Of a stretch of 41,273 nucleotides of DNA, positions 1 to 8,700 are shown piece by piece. The notes beneath the pieces were generated by a model that searched no databases, was not told where the DNA came from, and was given only the letters and a program-made list of their open reading frames with translations. Made by a program: the position numbers and the translations under genes. Positions within the stretch are counted from its first letter, which is position 1, and each line of letters opens with the position of its first letter. The stretch spans positions 1-41,273 of the forward strand of contig JAJJLU010000024.1 of assembly GCA_023807065.1 (NCBI GenBank). Reading direction: 5' to 3'. Source of the stretch: Isotricha intestinalis (lineage: Eukaryota; Ciliophora; Litostomatea; Vestibuliferida; Isotrichidae).

Positions 1-35
1 CCCCAATCCCCAATCCCCAATCCCCAATCCCCAAT
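1..35. repeat. Left telomere, (CCCCAAT)x5
   Basis: Five perfect head-to-tail CCCCAAT heptamers begin at the first base, with the C-rich strand reading 5'->3' from the left end, as a left telomere must. The right end carries the reverse complement in the same copy number. The unit differs from Tetrahymena CCCCAA and hypotrich CCCCAAAA by its terminal T. That the true array is longer than 35 bp is likely but not visible. Confidence 0.97.
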
Positions 36-304
36 TCTTTAATTTTAATTGTTTGAAATTTTTGAAGAAATTTTTAAATTTTTTTAAATCATTTTTTAAA
101 TTTTTTAAATAAAAAAAAATATTTCCCTATCTTTAGAATCTGATGCTGATATTGAAAATATATTTTAACAATATATATGCTGTGTTGTTGTAATATCTTT
201 AGATTAAAATTTACTTAATTTTCAATAAAATAAATAGTTTCAACAGAATTTTTAAATTTTTTTAAATTGTTTACAAATTTTTAAATTTTAATTATTTATA
301 TTTT
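36..304. other. Left subtelomeric A+T-rich spacer
   Basis: No gene is recognised here. The stretch is almost pure A/T. A 21-bp stretch at 69-89, built of AAATTT-type palindromes, recurs at 247-267. Short runs around 310-370 still read like protein on the minus strand and belong to the neighbouring gene remnant. It may hold the debris between the remnant and the telomere-addition site. Confidence 0.5.
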
Positions 305-960
305 TTTATAGCTTCACCTAATTATTACTTCTAGAAATGTAATTAAATTTTTTGGAATTTCAGTCTGATTTTTTATTATTTCTTCATCTATTAAATCTCT
401 TGATTTTTTTCTTTATTTTTATATTGAATAATTTGAAAAAAGATAAATAAATCATTATAAATATTATCATCATTGATAATATTATGTAAAAATAAATTAT
501 GATCAACAACATTTTTATAAATATAAAATAAAATAACATCAATATAATTATCTCCAATATAATCAATAATAATTTCTCTAGCAATTTAACAAATAAAGTA
601 TCATCTTCTCCAATAATAACATCTAAAATTCTTTTGTTCTAAAATTAAAGCTAACATTCCAAAAGCTGGATTTTCTTTTAATATTCTTATATCTTTTCCC
701 TTTAAACAACAACTTACAAAACCTTTTTTAATTAAATATAAAGATTTATTTTTTTATCTCCTTTTTTTATAATAATAACATCTTTTTATAAGATATTGGT
801 TCAATTTTTTTTGCAATATTAAGTTTGAAATTGAATCTAAATTTTTAAAAAATTTTTATTCTATTTAAAAAATCATATCTATCTTTTAAAATAAAATTAA
901 TAACAGTATCTTTAATTTTAATAAATGTATTTTACTAATCATTTCTTTTTTGGAAGCCAT
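305..960 (-). pseudogene. Decayed cyclic-nucleotide-binding (PKG-like) gene fragment
   Basis: Minus-strand translation gives collinear pieces of a cyclic-nucleotide-binding domain scattered over frames. They include an upstream helix (IKDTVINFILKDRYDFLN), a strand pair with KKGDKKINLYLIKKGFV, a loop RILKENPAFGMLALI equivalent to the phosphate-binding cassette, and a linker REIIIDYIGDNYIDVILF. The last resembles the junction between tandem CNB domains of ciliate cGMP-dependent protein kinases. The start would be the ATG at 958-960. Several frameshifts and stops break it, and no kinase domain follows before the telomere, so it is both degenerate and truncated. The 66-codon frame inside it (384-584) is not a separate gene. 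PKG parentage is inference; the CNB fold is well supported. Confidence 0.6.
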
Positions 961-1053
961 TTTTTTGGAAATTTTTTCCCATTTTTTATACTTTAATTTT
1001 TTTCAGACATTATTTTAATTACAATATTTATTTATTGATTTATTAATTTAATT

Positions 1054-3402
1054 TTACATTATATTACATTTATCAGAACAAGAAACTTCTTCTTTTCTCT
1101 TTTTTTTCAAATCATAATTATTTTCAATAATATTTGATTGATGAGTTTCACTTGAAACATTAGTAATATTATTTTCTAAATTAACAATATGTTCATCACC
1201 ACATATAATACATAAAAATTTATATTCATTATCATTAAATTTTCCAATATCTTCAATTTTATTTTTTTGAAGATTTAAACATCCTTTACATATTGAATGT
1301 TCTATATCATCTTTAACTTCCAAAATTAATAAATCATCATTTTTTTCACCACATATACAACAAATCATTTTTATAATTCCTTCTTTCTTTTCTTTTTTTT
1401 CTTCTTTTTCATTATATTTTATATTTTTTGAATATTGTAAAGCTTCTATAATATTAAAGGGTAATTTACATATACAATTTATTTTTGGTAATAATTTTAT
1501 TTCATATTCATTTAAAAATTTATTATTTGTTGCGTTTTTTATATAATTTTCTAGACATTTTTGACAAAAATGACATTTACATTTTAGTTTTATTACTTTA
1601 TTAAATTTTTTTTTACAAATAAAACACATTTTTTTCATATAAGAAATTATTTCTTCAATAAAACTTTTATTATATATTAAATTATATTCAATTGAAGATA
1701 TTTGAATTTCATTTTTTATTATAATATTTCGAAGGTAATATTCTAAATCGGTAAAATTATTATTAAAAAAATTAATTGCTCTATTTGTCAATATATTTAA
1801 ACAATATTCATTTAAACATTTATAGCAAAATACTTTATTATATAAAGTTAATAAAACTAATTCAATATTTTTTTCATTACATAAAGGACATTGAATATTT
1901 TTTATATTTTTAATTATATAACTTTCTTTTTTAATATTTTTATCAAGAAATTCTGTAGGAATACAAAAATCTTCATTTGAATATATTAAATGATAACTAT
2001 GAAAAAAATATCCTATTATAAAAGTTATATTTTCGTAATTTTTAGATTTTATTTTCATATTATTAAATGTCATATGTTCTTTATTTCCATCTAAATAAAT
2101 TATAAATAAATTTACTCCAAATATATCACATATTATTTGAAGAATATTTTTATCAATTTCATAATAATCATTTATATCTATATTAATATAAAAACTTATA
2201 ATTTTTCTTAAATATAATATAAATGCTTGATCAATTCCTAATTTTTCATCATTAAAAGCTTTTTTTAAATCATCGATTGAAGAATGAATTTCTCTAAAAA
2301 AATTAATTATATTTTCAAAATTTGAAATTTCTTTATAAATTAAATTAAAAAAGTCATTTAAAAGAAATAACGTTTCATTACTTTCATTAAATATATAATA
2401 TTCTAATAATGAAAATGCAAAAACTCGAAAAAAAGAATAACCATCATTAAGAACAAATCTATAAGTTAAAAAACTAGAAATAATTTTTAAAATGATTTGT
2501 TCATTATTATTATATAATTGATATTTATATAAAATAGAAGATATATCTTCAATATCACCAATTTTTTTTATTTTTGATTCTATTATTACATATTTATTTT
2601 TTGGACAATTATTTATATAATTTTCTACTTCTGGTAATAAATTTTCTGGAAATTTTCTTTTTTTAATATGAATAAAGTTTAATTTATTTATTTTATTTTT
2701 CGTAAATTTATATTCAAAAAAATTACTAGAAAAAAATTTATTTTTTCTTTTATTAAATTCATAAATGTTTTCTTCATTAATAAATTTTTCTATATTTCTT
2801 TTTTCATTATTATCATCTAATTCTTTATTATAATTTTTAAAAAAACCATATTTTTTATTATTACCGATTTCATTTGAATTAATTGAAAATTCCTTTTTAT
2901 TAATCATATTAAAACAATTAATAATTTGATTTAAATTTTCTTTTGGATCAAAATTAGATAAATCATCATCATCAAATTTTAAATTTGAATTTGATTGTTT
3001 ATCATTTAAAAAAGATTTATTTAAAAATAATTCATTATTATATTTTTTTTCAAAAGAGAAATTCAAGTTTTTTTTTTCAAAATAAAAATCTTTTTTATTC
3101 ATTTTCATTTCATAAGTTAATCTTGAATTATTTTTAAATTCATCATTCACATCATTAAAATCTAAATTAAATAAAAGATTTATTTCATTTAATGGAAAAA
3201 AAGAAGAAAAAGAAGTATTTGATTTTTCATTTTCATCATTTTCATTTTTAATATTATTATAATTAATATTATTTAATGTAATTTGATCATTATCATTTTC
3301 TAAATCTTCTTTAGTTTCAAAATTATCAAAATCTATTTTTTTTTTATCATTATTTTCATAAGGAAAAATATTTTCTATAATCTGATTATTTAAATTTGAC
3401 AT
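1054..3402 (-). CDS. Otubain-fold (OTU/C65) protein with RING-like zinc clusters, probable pseudoenzyme
   Basis: A 782-residue protein. Residues 1-260 are Asn/Lys/Glu-rich and disordered-looking. Residues ~275-475 match otubain in order: a catalytic-loop region (NDGYSFFRVFAFSLLEYY, Asp320), a middle helical part with ILYLRKIISFYI, and a last strand with FHSYHLIYS. In active otubains these sites read DGNCFYRAF and HYDILY. Here the Cys position is Ser323 and the His position appears to be Ser. From ~505 there are repeated Cys/His clusters: CPLC with CYKC, CFIC with CKCHFCQKC and CIC, CCIC with HSICKGC, then CIIC. These resemble RING or zinc-ribbon modules. In the family, otubains cleave ubiquitin chains and RINGs recruit E2 enzymes. 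I infer a ubiquitin-binding scaffold or E3 rather than a protease. Stop is TAA; the next gene on the strand lies 59 bp upstream. Confidence 0.72.
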   Translation of the reverse strand: MSNLNNQIIENIFPYENNDKKKIDFDNFETKEDLENDNDQITLNNINYNNIKNENDENEKSNTSFSSFFPLNEINLLFNLDFNDVNDEFKNNSRLTYEMKMNKKDFYFEKKNLNFSFEKKYNNELFLNKSFLNDKQSNSNLKFDDDDLSNFDPKENLNQIINCFNMINKKEFSINSNEIGNNKKYGFFKNYNKELDDNNEKRNIEKFINEENIYEFNKRKNKFFSSNFFEYKFTKNKINKLNFIHIKKRKFPENLLPEVENYINNCPKNKYVIIESKIKKIGDIEDISSILYKYQLYNNNEQIILKIISSFLTYRFVLNDGYSFFRVFAFSLLEYYIFNESNETLFLLNDFFNLIYKEISNFENIINFFREIHSSIDDLKKAFNDEKLGIDQAFILYLRKIISFYINIDINDYYEIDKNILQIICDIFGVNLFIIYLDGNKEHMTFNNMKIKSKNYENITFIIGYFFHSYHLIYSNEDFCIPTEFLDKNIKKESYIIKNIKNIQCPLCNEKNIELVLLTLYNKVFCYKCLNEYCLNILTNRAINFFNNNFTDLEYYLRNIIIKNEIQISSIEYNLIYNKSFIEEIISYMKKMCFICKKKFNKVIKLKCKCHFCQKCLENYIKNATNNKFLNEYEIKLLPKINCICKLPFNIIEALQYSKNIKYNEKEEKKEKKEGIIKMICCICGEKNDDLLILEVKDDIEHSICKGCLNLQKNKIEDIGKFNDNEYKFLCIICGDEHIVNLENNITNVSSETHQSNIIENNYDLKKKRKEEVSCSDKCNIM

Positions 3403-3461
3403 TCAATTTGAAATAAAAAATTTAGTTAAAATTAAAATAAATTTAGTAAATAAACAATATT

Positions 3462-4475
3462 TTAAAATCTTTTATCATGATTAAATTTAGTAATTCTTAA
3501 AAGAAAACTATTTAAAATTCCTGCAATAGTAAAAATTCCTCCAATAATAGCACATATATTAACAATACCATCAAAATTATTAGGATTAATAATTTTATAA
3601 ACAATTTTAATAGGACTTAAATTATAATAAAAAGCAATTTCAGGTAATTCATCACTATCACTTTTTAATAAATAATTTGCAGTTAATTGAAAAACTTTAT
3701 ATATCTTATCATTTTCACCATAATATTCACTTGGTACAATATTTAAATAATAATTATGTGTTAATGCTTGTTTATCATCAATTTTTAAATTATTATCTAA
3801 AGGATTTAATTTCCCAATTTTATATTTATTTTTAACATATTTTAAATCATTTTCATAACCAAAAGATAAATAATTGACTTTATGACTTAAATTAAAATTA
3901 AAATCCATATTTTCATCTAATTTTTCCATTGTTTGCATATGATGTCTAACAGTAAAATAAAAATTTCCTGGAATTCTTCTCATATTAAAAGAACCAAACA
4001 TTCTACAACCATTTTCATTTAAAAATTCATTTTTTGTAAAATTATATATTTCTTCATTATGTTTTGTAGTTATATTTTTATTTTCTAAAATATCTTCTGT
4101 AAAATTATCTTTTATTATTCCACTTATATCAATTCCATTTTTTCCTATTTTCTGCTTTGATAATTTTATTTCATCTATATTTCCTAATAAATCACTTATA
4201 TCTAAATCTATTATTGAACATGGGATTTTAAACAAGGAAATATCAATATTAACATGAATCATATTTGAATTTGGTGATAAATCAATATTTAAATCACTTA
4301 TTAATTGAGTTTTAAAATATTTTTTAAATTCAAATATAAATAAATAATATGATATTATTATTGATAATATTGTTAATATTGCTCCTATTATTGTTGGTTT
4401 TAAATATTCTTTTGGTAATTTTTGATAAATGTCAAAAGTTTTTATTTTATCTATTAATGTTTCTTTTTGGTACAT
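3462..4475 (-). CDS. Erv41/ERGIC-family ER-Golgi cargo receptor
   Basis: A 337-residue protein with the two-TM ERGIC topology. A short cytosolic N-terminus leads to TM1 (~27-48), then a ~250-residue lumenal domain, then TM2 (~300-325) and a short basic tail ending NHDKRF. Family signatures are the lumenal GCRMFGSFNMRRIPGNFYF element and LSHKVNYLSFG followed by NPLDN. Lumenal cysteines are few and there are no paired CxxC sites, which favours the Erv41 (ERGIC2) branch over Erv46. Family members cycle between ER and Golgi in COPII/COPI vesicles as cargo receptors. Start and stop are clear (ATG, TAA). It is divergent from a gene on the other strand only 41 bp away. Confidence 0.85.
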   Translation of the reverse strand: MYQKETLIDKIKTFDIYQKLPKEYLKPTIIGAILTILSIIISYYLFIFEFKKYFKTQLISDLNIDLSPNSNMIHVNIDISLFKIPCSIIDLDISDLLGNIDEIKLSKQKIGKNGIDISGIIKDNFTEDILENKNITTKHNEEIYNFTKNEFLNENGCRMFGSFNMRRIPGNFYFTVRHHMQTMEKLDENMDFNFNLSHKVNYLSFGYENDLKYVKNKYKIGKLNPLDNNLKIDDKQALTHNYYLNIVPSEYYGENDKIYKVFQLTANYLLKSDSDELPEIAFYYNLSPIKIVYKIINPNNFDGIVNICAIIGGIFTIAGILNSFLLRITKFNHDKRF

Positions 4476-4516
4476 TTTTTAAATTTAATAATATATAATT
4501 ATAATTTTCATTGATT
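4476..4516. promoter_or_regulatory. Very short bidirectional promoter spacer
   Basis: Only 41 bp of A/T separate the start codon of the Erv41-like gene (minus) from the first ATG of the small plus-strand gene. Both promoters and both 5' UTRs must fit here or overlap the neighbouring coding sequence. No conserved element can be named; AATATATAATTATAATTTTC is the core. The regulatory role is inferred from position only. Confidence 0.45.
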
Positions 4517-5128
4517 ATGAGTAAATTATTAAAGGAAGTTTTTCATTCATATAATTTTCATAAAAATAATTCTAATTATAAAAGAAGAAGTTCATCTGTT
4601 TCTAAACAAAATATTTTTTTAAAATTTTTCTCATTAAATTCTAGAAATAAAAGTTGTTCTAATGATAAAAATAATAGTGTTCTATTAAAGACAGGAAAAA
4701 ATAATTTAAATAATAAAAATATAAAAGAATTCAATGGTATTAATTTAAGTTATTATCAAAATAATTTAAATCAAACGAATATTAATTCAATTCCTTCAAA
4801 AATAAATAGTTTAAATAATAGATTGAATAATTTTATTTTATGTTCTAAAAAACTGAAAGTAAAAAAAGAAAGGGAAATAAATTTGGGGAAAAAATTAATA
4901 AGAGTGAAATCATTAATAAATTTAAATAATCCAAGTAATTTGTATTTAAAAAAAAAGAATATAATATCTGTTGATTCTTATGAAACAGAAAAAAATCAAT
5001 TTAAAAAATTATTGTTCAATGAAAATATTCATTTATCTAAAAAGAAAAAATATCTTCAATATTTTTTAAACAAATTCCAAGATGAACATTATATCAAAGA
5101 ATTATATAATGCTAAATTTAAATCATAA
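4517..5128 (+). CDS. Small basic Asn/Lys/Ser-rich protein, unknown function
   Basis: About 203 residues from the ATG at 4517. The open frame reaches back to a TTG at 4511, but ATG is the likely start. No domain is recognised. The N-terminal half is Asn/Ser/Lys-rich with an RRSSS phosphosite-like cluster near residue 22. The C-terminal third (~145-203) is more protein-like and amphipathic, with LKKKNIISVDSYETEKNQFK followed by a charged helical tail. It has no signal peptide or TM segment. It stops with TAA and lies 102 bp upstream of a disrupted gene on the same strand. It is likely a real gene, given frame length, ATG and spacing, but no function can be assigned. Confidence 0.55.
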   Translation: MSKLLKEVFHSYNFHKNNSNYKRRSSSVSKQNIFLKFFSLNSRNKSCSNDKNNSVLLKTGKNNLNNKNIKEFNGINLSYYQNNLNQTNINSIPSKINSLNNRLNNFILCSKKLKVKKEREINLGKKLIRVKSLINLNNPSNLYLKKKNIISVDSYETEKNQFKKLLFNENIHLSKKKKYLQYFLNKFQDEHYIKELYNAKFKS

Positions 5129-5230
5129 TAAATTATTCTTTCTTTATAAAAATAATAAAAAAATATTAGTTTTTTAATTAATTAAATAATATTTATTTAA
5201 ATAATATTATTATTTAATTGTAAAGTAAAT

Positions 5231-6909
5231 ATGAGATGTTGTTGTTTATTTAATAAAGATAATAATAATTTAACTTTGAATAAATTATCAGAACCTTTAT
5301 ATACTTTTTCTGAAATAAAACAAGAATTTAATGAAAATAAAGGAATAAGTAAATTAAGCAAAAAAAAACTTTTCCTTTTAAATTAACAAAAAAAAATGAT
5401 AAGAATTCAACATATAAATCAATTAGACAGATAAATCAAAATTCATATTTAAATATAGGAAATAAAAATTCTTCAAATATTAGTAAAAATAAAATAGAAA
5501 TTAATCATTCAATTGTTGAAAATTTAAAATTTAGTTATTATGATGATAATGAAGATAAATTTAATGATAGAAATATTTCATATCAAAAAAATAATATAAA
5601 TATAACAAATATAAATACATTATCATCAAAAAAAAAAGAACAAAATTTAATATCAACCAAAAATTTAGAAAAAAATATTAAAAACTTAGATTCATCTTCT
5701 TTTTTTTCTCAACAAGAAAATGGATCAATTGTAAGTTTAATAAATAATAATAATAAAATTTATTTTAATAATACTAATGATAATACTAATAATAATACTA
5801 ATAATAATAATGAAAAAAATAAATCAAATAAAAATTCAGAAATAAAAAATTCAAATCAAAATAATAATAATAAAAGAATGATACAATTTAAAAAGAGTGA
5901 AAATTTTGAAAAAATAAATAAAAATGGTGATGGTAAAAATTTTAGTAGTGAAAATATAAAAAAATTTAATGTATTTTCAAATAGAAGGTCAAGTTTAATG
6001 ACATATGGAAAAAATGAGAATGAAAAAAAGAGTTTAAAAAGAAATTCAATAATGCAATTATATGAAAAAAAAAACAGGTTTAAATGAATTTAAAATGATA
6101 GAAACACTTTCAAAAAATCATAATTTTCTTTCAAGAATAAAATTAATTAAAAATACTTATCTTAAAAATAAAAGAATAAATTTAATTGAATCTTGTCATT
6201 TAAATAAAGAAGGAAAAGGAAAAATAAATTTATATTTAGAAAATATTGTTAGAAAATTATTATTAGAAAAATTAATTATTACTCCTTTAGGTTTATTAGA
6301 AAATAATAGAAGAAATCAAAAAGATACTTTAACATTTTTTGGTTATTCTGAGCAAAAAAATTTTAATGATTATGTTTTAAATAATACTTCTTTTATATAT
6401 AATAATAAAACTTTCTCAAAAACTTTATTTGCAATTTCTTATGATATAAATAATGAAAATTTTTTATTCAACCAATTTTAGATAAAGAAAAACAAGGAAG
6501 AGTAATTTATATTGGTATACCAAATTTTGTTTATATTTTTATAAATACAAAATTTTTTTTATTAAATAAAAATTTAATTCAAATAATTCCATCTTCAAAT
6601 AATAAAATATATAATTTACAAATAAGAGTATATGATAATAATACAGGAAAATGTAATGAATTTAATGTAAATAATATATAAAAAGATAAAACAATTTCAA
6701 TTGGATATTCTAAAAATAATTATATTTCTTTAAAAGGAAATGGAGGAGATGATGATGAATGCATTTTAAATTTTGATAAAGAAAAAGAAATTTGGTCTAT
6801 TAAAGGAAAAAAATTATGGAGTGTTCTTAATCAGAAAATATCTATTAATAATTATATTTATATTAAAATTGGAGAAGATATAATTAAAGTTACTCCTTCT
6901 CTTAATTAA
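5231..6909 (+). pseudogene. Disrupted FHA-like-domain gene (frameshifts plus internal stop)
   Basis: Coding signal runs through the stretch but changes frame. The ATG at 5231 starts MRCCCLF and reads 51 codons to TAA at 5384. The frame resumes if the A9 run at 5360-5368 had one more A. It continues through an Asn-rich part to the A10 run at 6065-6074, shifts again into the 6062-6481 frame, and shifts once more at the T6 run 6460-6465. An in-frame TAA (6679-6681) precedes the last 75 codons, ending with TAA at 6907-6909. The C-terminal part (TISIGYS, then DDDECILNF, then IWSIKGKKLW) resembles FHA domains of ciliate proteins. Three adjacent Cys after the start could be acylated. It could be a recent pseudogene, assembly errors or frameshift decoding; the in-frame TAA favours decay. 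Confidence 0.6.
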
Positions 6910-6999
6910 TTATATTAATATATGTAGAAAAAAAAATAAGGTATTTTTATATATAATCAAAAATATGAATAATAATAATAATTTTTTATTAATTATTTT

Positions 7000-7896
7000 T
7001 TAAGAACGAATTGAATTTTCATTTGTATCAGATTCATAAATAGAATCTTCTTGTTTTGAAGCACACCATCTATTAACATTAAAAAAAAAATATATTGAAA
7101 CATAAATTAATCCTCTTAAGGATGAAATAATTCTATGAACATACATCCATTGGTATGAATCAGATGGAATAAAAAGTCTACTAATAGTAAAATAAACCCA
7201 AATAATAGGAATAATAATTGAATAAATATAACTTTCACATAAAGCATTTTCTACTTTATTTGATGGTAAATTTTTTTTTTTTTCTTCTGAAACTGTTTCT
7301 CCTTCTAATAAGTCATTTTCAAATGATTTAAATTTATTTTTTATTATTCTTAAAGAACAAATACTTGTGATAATATAAATAAAATTTGTAATTATTAAAA
7401 TCCAAAAAATCAAATAAATTATTATATTACATATTTCATTTTTTATCCAACATATTTCATTTATTTTATCTGAATCTTTTTTAGTATTATTATTATAAAA
7501 TTTATCAATTAAAGTGAAAACAACTGAAATAAATAAAGGAAATAATATACATATAACTTTTATTATTTTTTGATTAATTTCTTTTCTAAAACAATTATTA
7601 TCTTTAGCTAATTGATAATATGATTTTAATGACATTAAAGTTGTTGTTGTTAAAGTACAAATATCTGAAGTAATAGAAAAAAAAATTTGTAAATAACAAA
7701 AAATATCTTTTTCATCTTTTCTTATCATTTGTAAAAATTTTGGTAAACAATTTAACATTTCTGAAATTGAAATTGTAATAAAAAAAAATTTTTGTTCATT
7801 TTGTTCACCAAATTTAATTAACATAAATAATAATATTAATAAAGTTAAAAAAGTGAAAAATGAAAGAATTATCAAAACTATATCTATTGTTTCCAT
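7000..7896 (-). CDS. Seven-transmembrane GPCR-like receptor
   Basis: 298 residues with seven hydrophobic helices at about 5-28, 36-58, 69-92, 112-134, 155-178, 222-243 and 255-275. The N-terminus is very short and the C-terminal tail short and acidic. A Cys before TM3 (IFCYLQ) and Cys in the second outer loop (EICWIKNEIC) could form the usual GPCR disulfide. The long third inner loop (~185-215) is charged. Overall shape resembles the cAMP-receptor-like class found in protists, but no diagnostic motif such as DRY is clear, so ligand and G-protein coupling are unknown. It stops with TAA, is convergent with the disrupted FHA-like gene, and lies 54 bp from the next gene on its strand. Confidence 0.7.
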   Translation of the reverse strand: METIDIVLIILSFFTFLTLLILLFMLIKFGEQNEQKFFFITISISEMLNCLPKFLQMIRKDEKDIFCYLQIFFSITSDICTLTTTTLMSLKSYYQLAKDNNCFRKEINQKIIKVICILFPLFISVVFTLIDKFYNNNTKKDSDKINEICWIKNEICNIIIYLIFWILIITNFIYIITSICSLRIIKNKFKSFENDLLEGETVSEEKKKNLPSNKVENALCESYIYSIIIPIIWVYFTISRLFIPSDSYQWMYVHRIISSLRGLIYVSIYFFFNVNRWCASKQEDSIYESDTNENSIRS

Positions 7897-7950
7897 TATT
7901 TTTTTAAATATTTTTTCATATTTTTAAAAAAAATAATAAAAATACAAAAA

Positions 7951-8649
7951 TTAATTTATATTATATTCTAAATATTTACTTTTAATTGGAATAAAATTAA
8001 AATCTCTTTGTTTTTTTTTTAAAGTTATTGAATAATTTAATTTAAATGTATCATTTATTTTTTCAATATTATTTAAATTTGGTTTTTTTCTTTGATAATT
8101 AAAATTACAATAATTTTTTAAATTTGGAATTTTTTCTTTTTTATTTGTTTTTTTATCGCTCAGTGAATAATCTAATTTAAAAGTTTGAATATAATTATTT
8201 TTATTATTGTTTAACCTTTGACTATTAAAATCTTCTTTTTTTTTATTTTGTTTTTTTTCAAGTATAAAAATATTATTTGTTATATTTGTACTTAATAAAT
8301 TATTATTATTTTCTATCATAGATTTATTAACATTTACATTTAATGTATTTTTTATAATCTTTTTATGATAAATGCTATTCTTTAAAAGATTTGGTGTTGA
8401 ATTTCTTTTATTTAATGATAAAATTTTTTTATTTTTCATTTTATGTAATTTTATTATTTTTTCATATATTACATGTTCATTTTCATTTTCTTTTTTTAAA
8501 AACTTTTTATCATCAAAATCTTTTAACCGTTTAATATTATTATTATAATTTATGTATACTTTTTGATTATAATTTTTTTCTTCTAATTTATTCCCAAATA
8601 AATTAACAAAACTATATGATTTTTGTTTTCTAAGACTAATAATTTCCAT
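7951..8649 (-). CDS. Lys/Asn-rich protein with repeated FKLxYS motif, unknown function
   Basis: 232 residues, strongly basic, no TM helix or signal peptide, no recognised family. It carries a short motif twice about 45 residues apart: TFKLDYSLSDKK near residue 155 and TFKLNYSITLKKK near residue 200. It starts at ATG and ends at TAA, with 51-54 bp spacers on both sides typical of this chromosome. It sits between a WD40 gene and a 7-TM gene on the same strand. The motif recalls the RLNYSLSLRKN stretch in the importin-alpha-like protein at 21824-23497, though that may be chance in low-complexity sequence. Confidence 0.55.
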   Translation of the reverse strand: MEIISLRKQKSYSFVNLFGNKLEEKNYNQKVYINYNNNIKRLKDFDDKKFLKKENENEHVIYEKIIKLHKMKNKKILSLNKRNSTPNLLKNSIYHKKIIKNTLNVNVNKSMIENNNNLLSTNITNNIFILEKKQNKKKEDFNSQRLNNNKNNYIQTFKLDYSLSDKKTNKKEKIPNLKNYCNFNYQRKKPNLNNIEKINDTFKLNYSITLKKKQRDFNFIPIKSKYLEYNIN

Positions 8650-8700
8650 ATTTAAATTTAAAAAAATAGAAAAAAAAAATACTATATCATATATATTAAA

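Noticed and set aside
384..584. 66-codon hydrophobic frame on the minus strand near the left telomere
   Set aside because: It lies within the CNB remnant, starts inside it, and its Ile/Leu/Phe content is what shifted A/T-rich coding gives; the overlapping frames carry the recognisable domain.
5360..6481. Introns explaining the frame changes in the FHA-like gene
   Set aside because: No GT...AG segment of suitable length lies at the break points; the breaks sit exactly in A or T runs.
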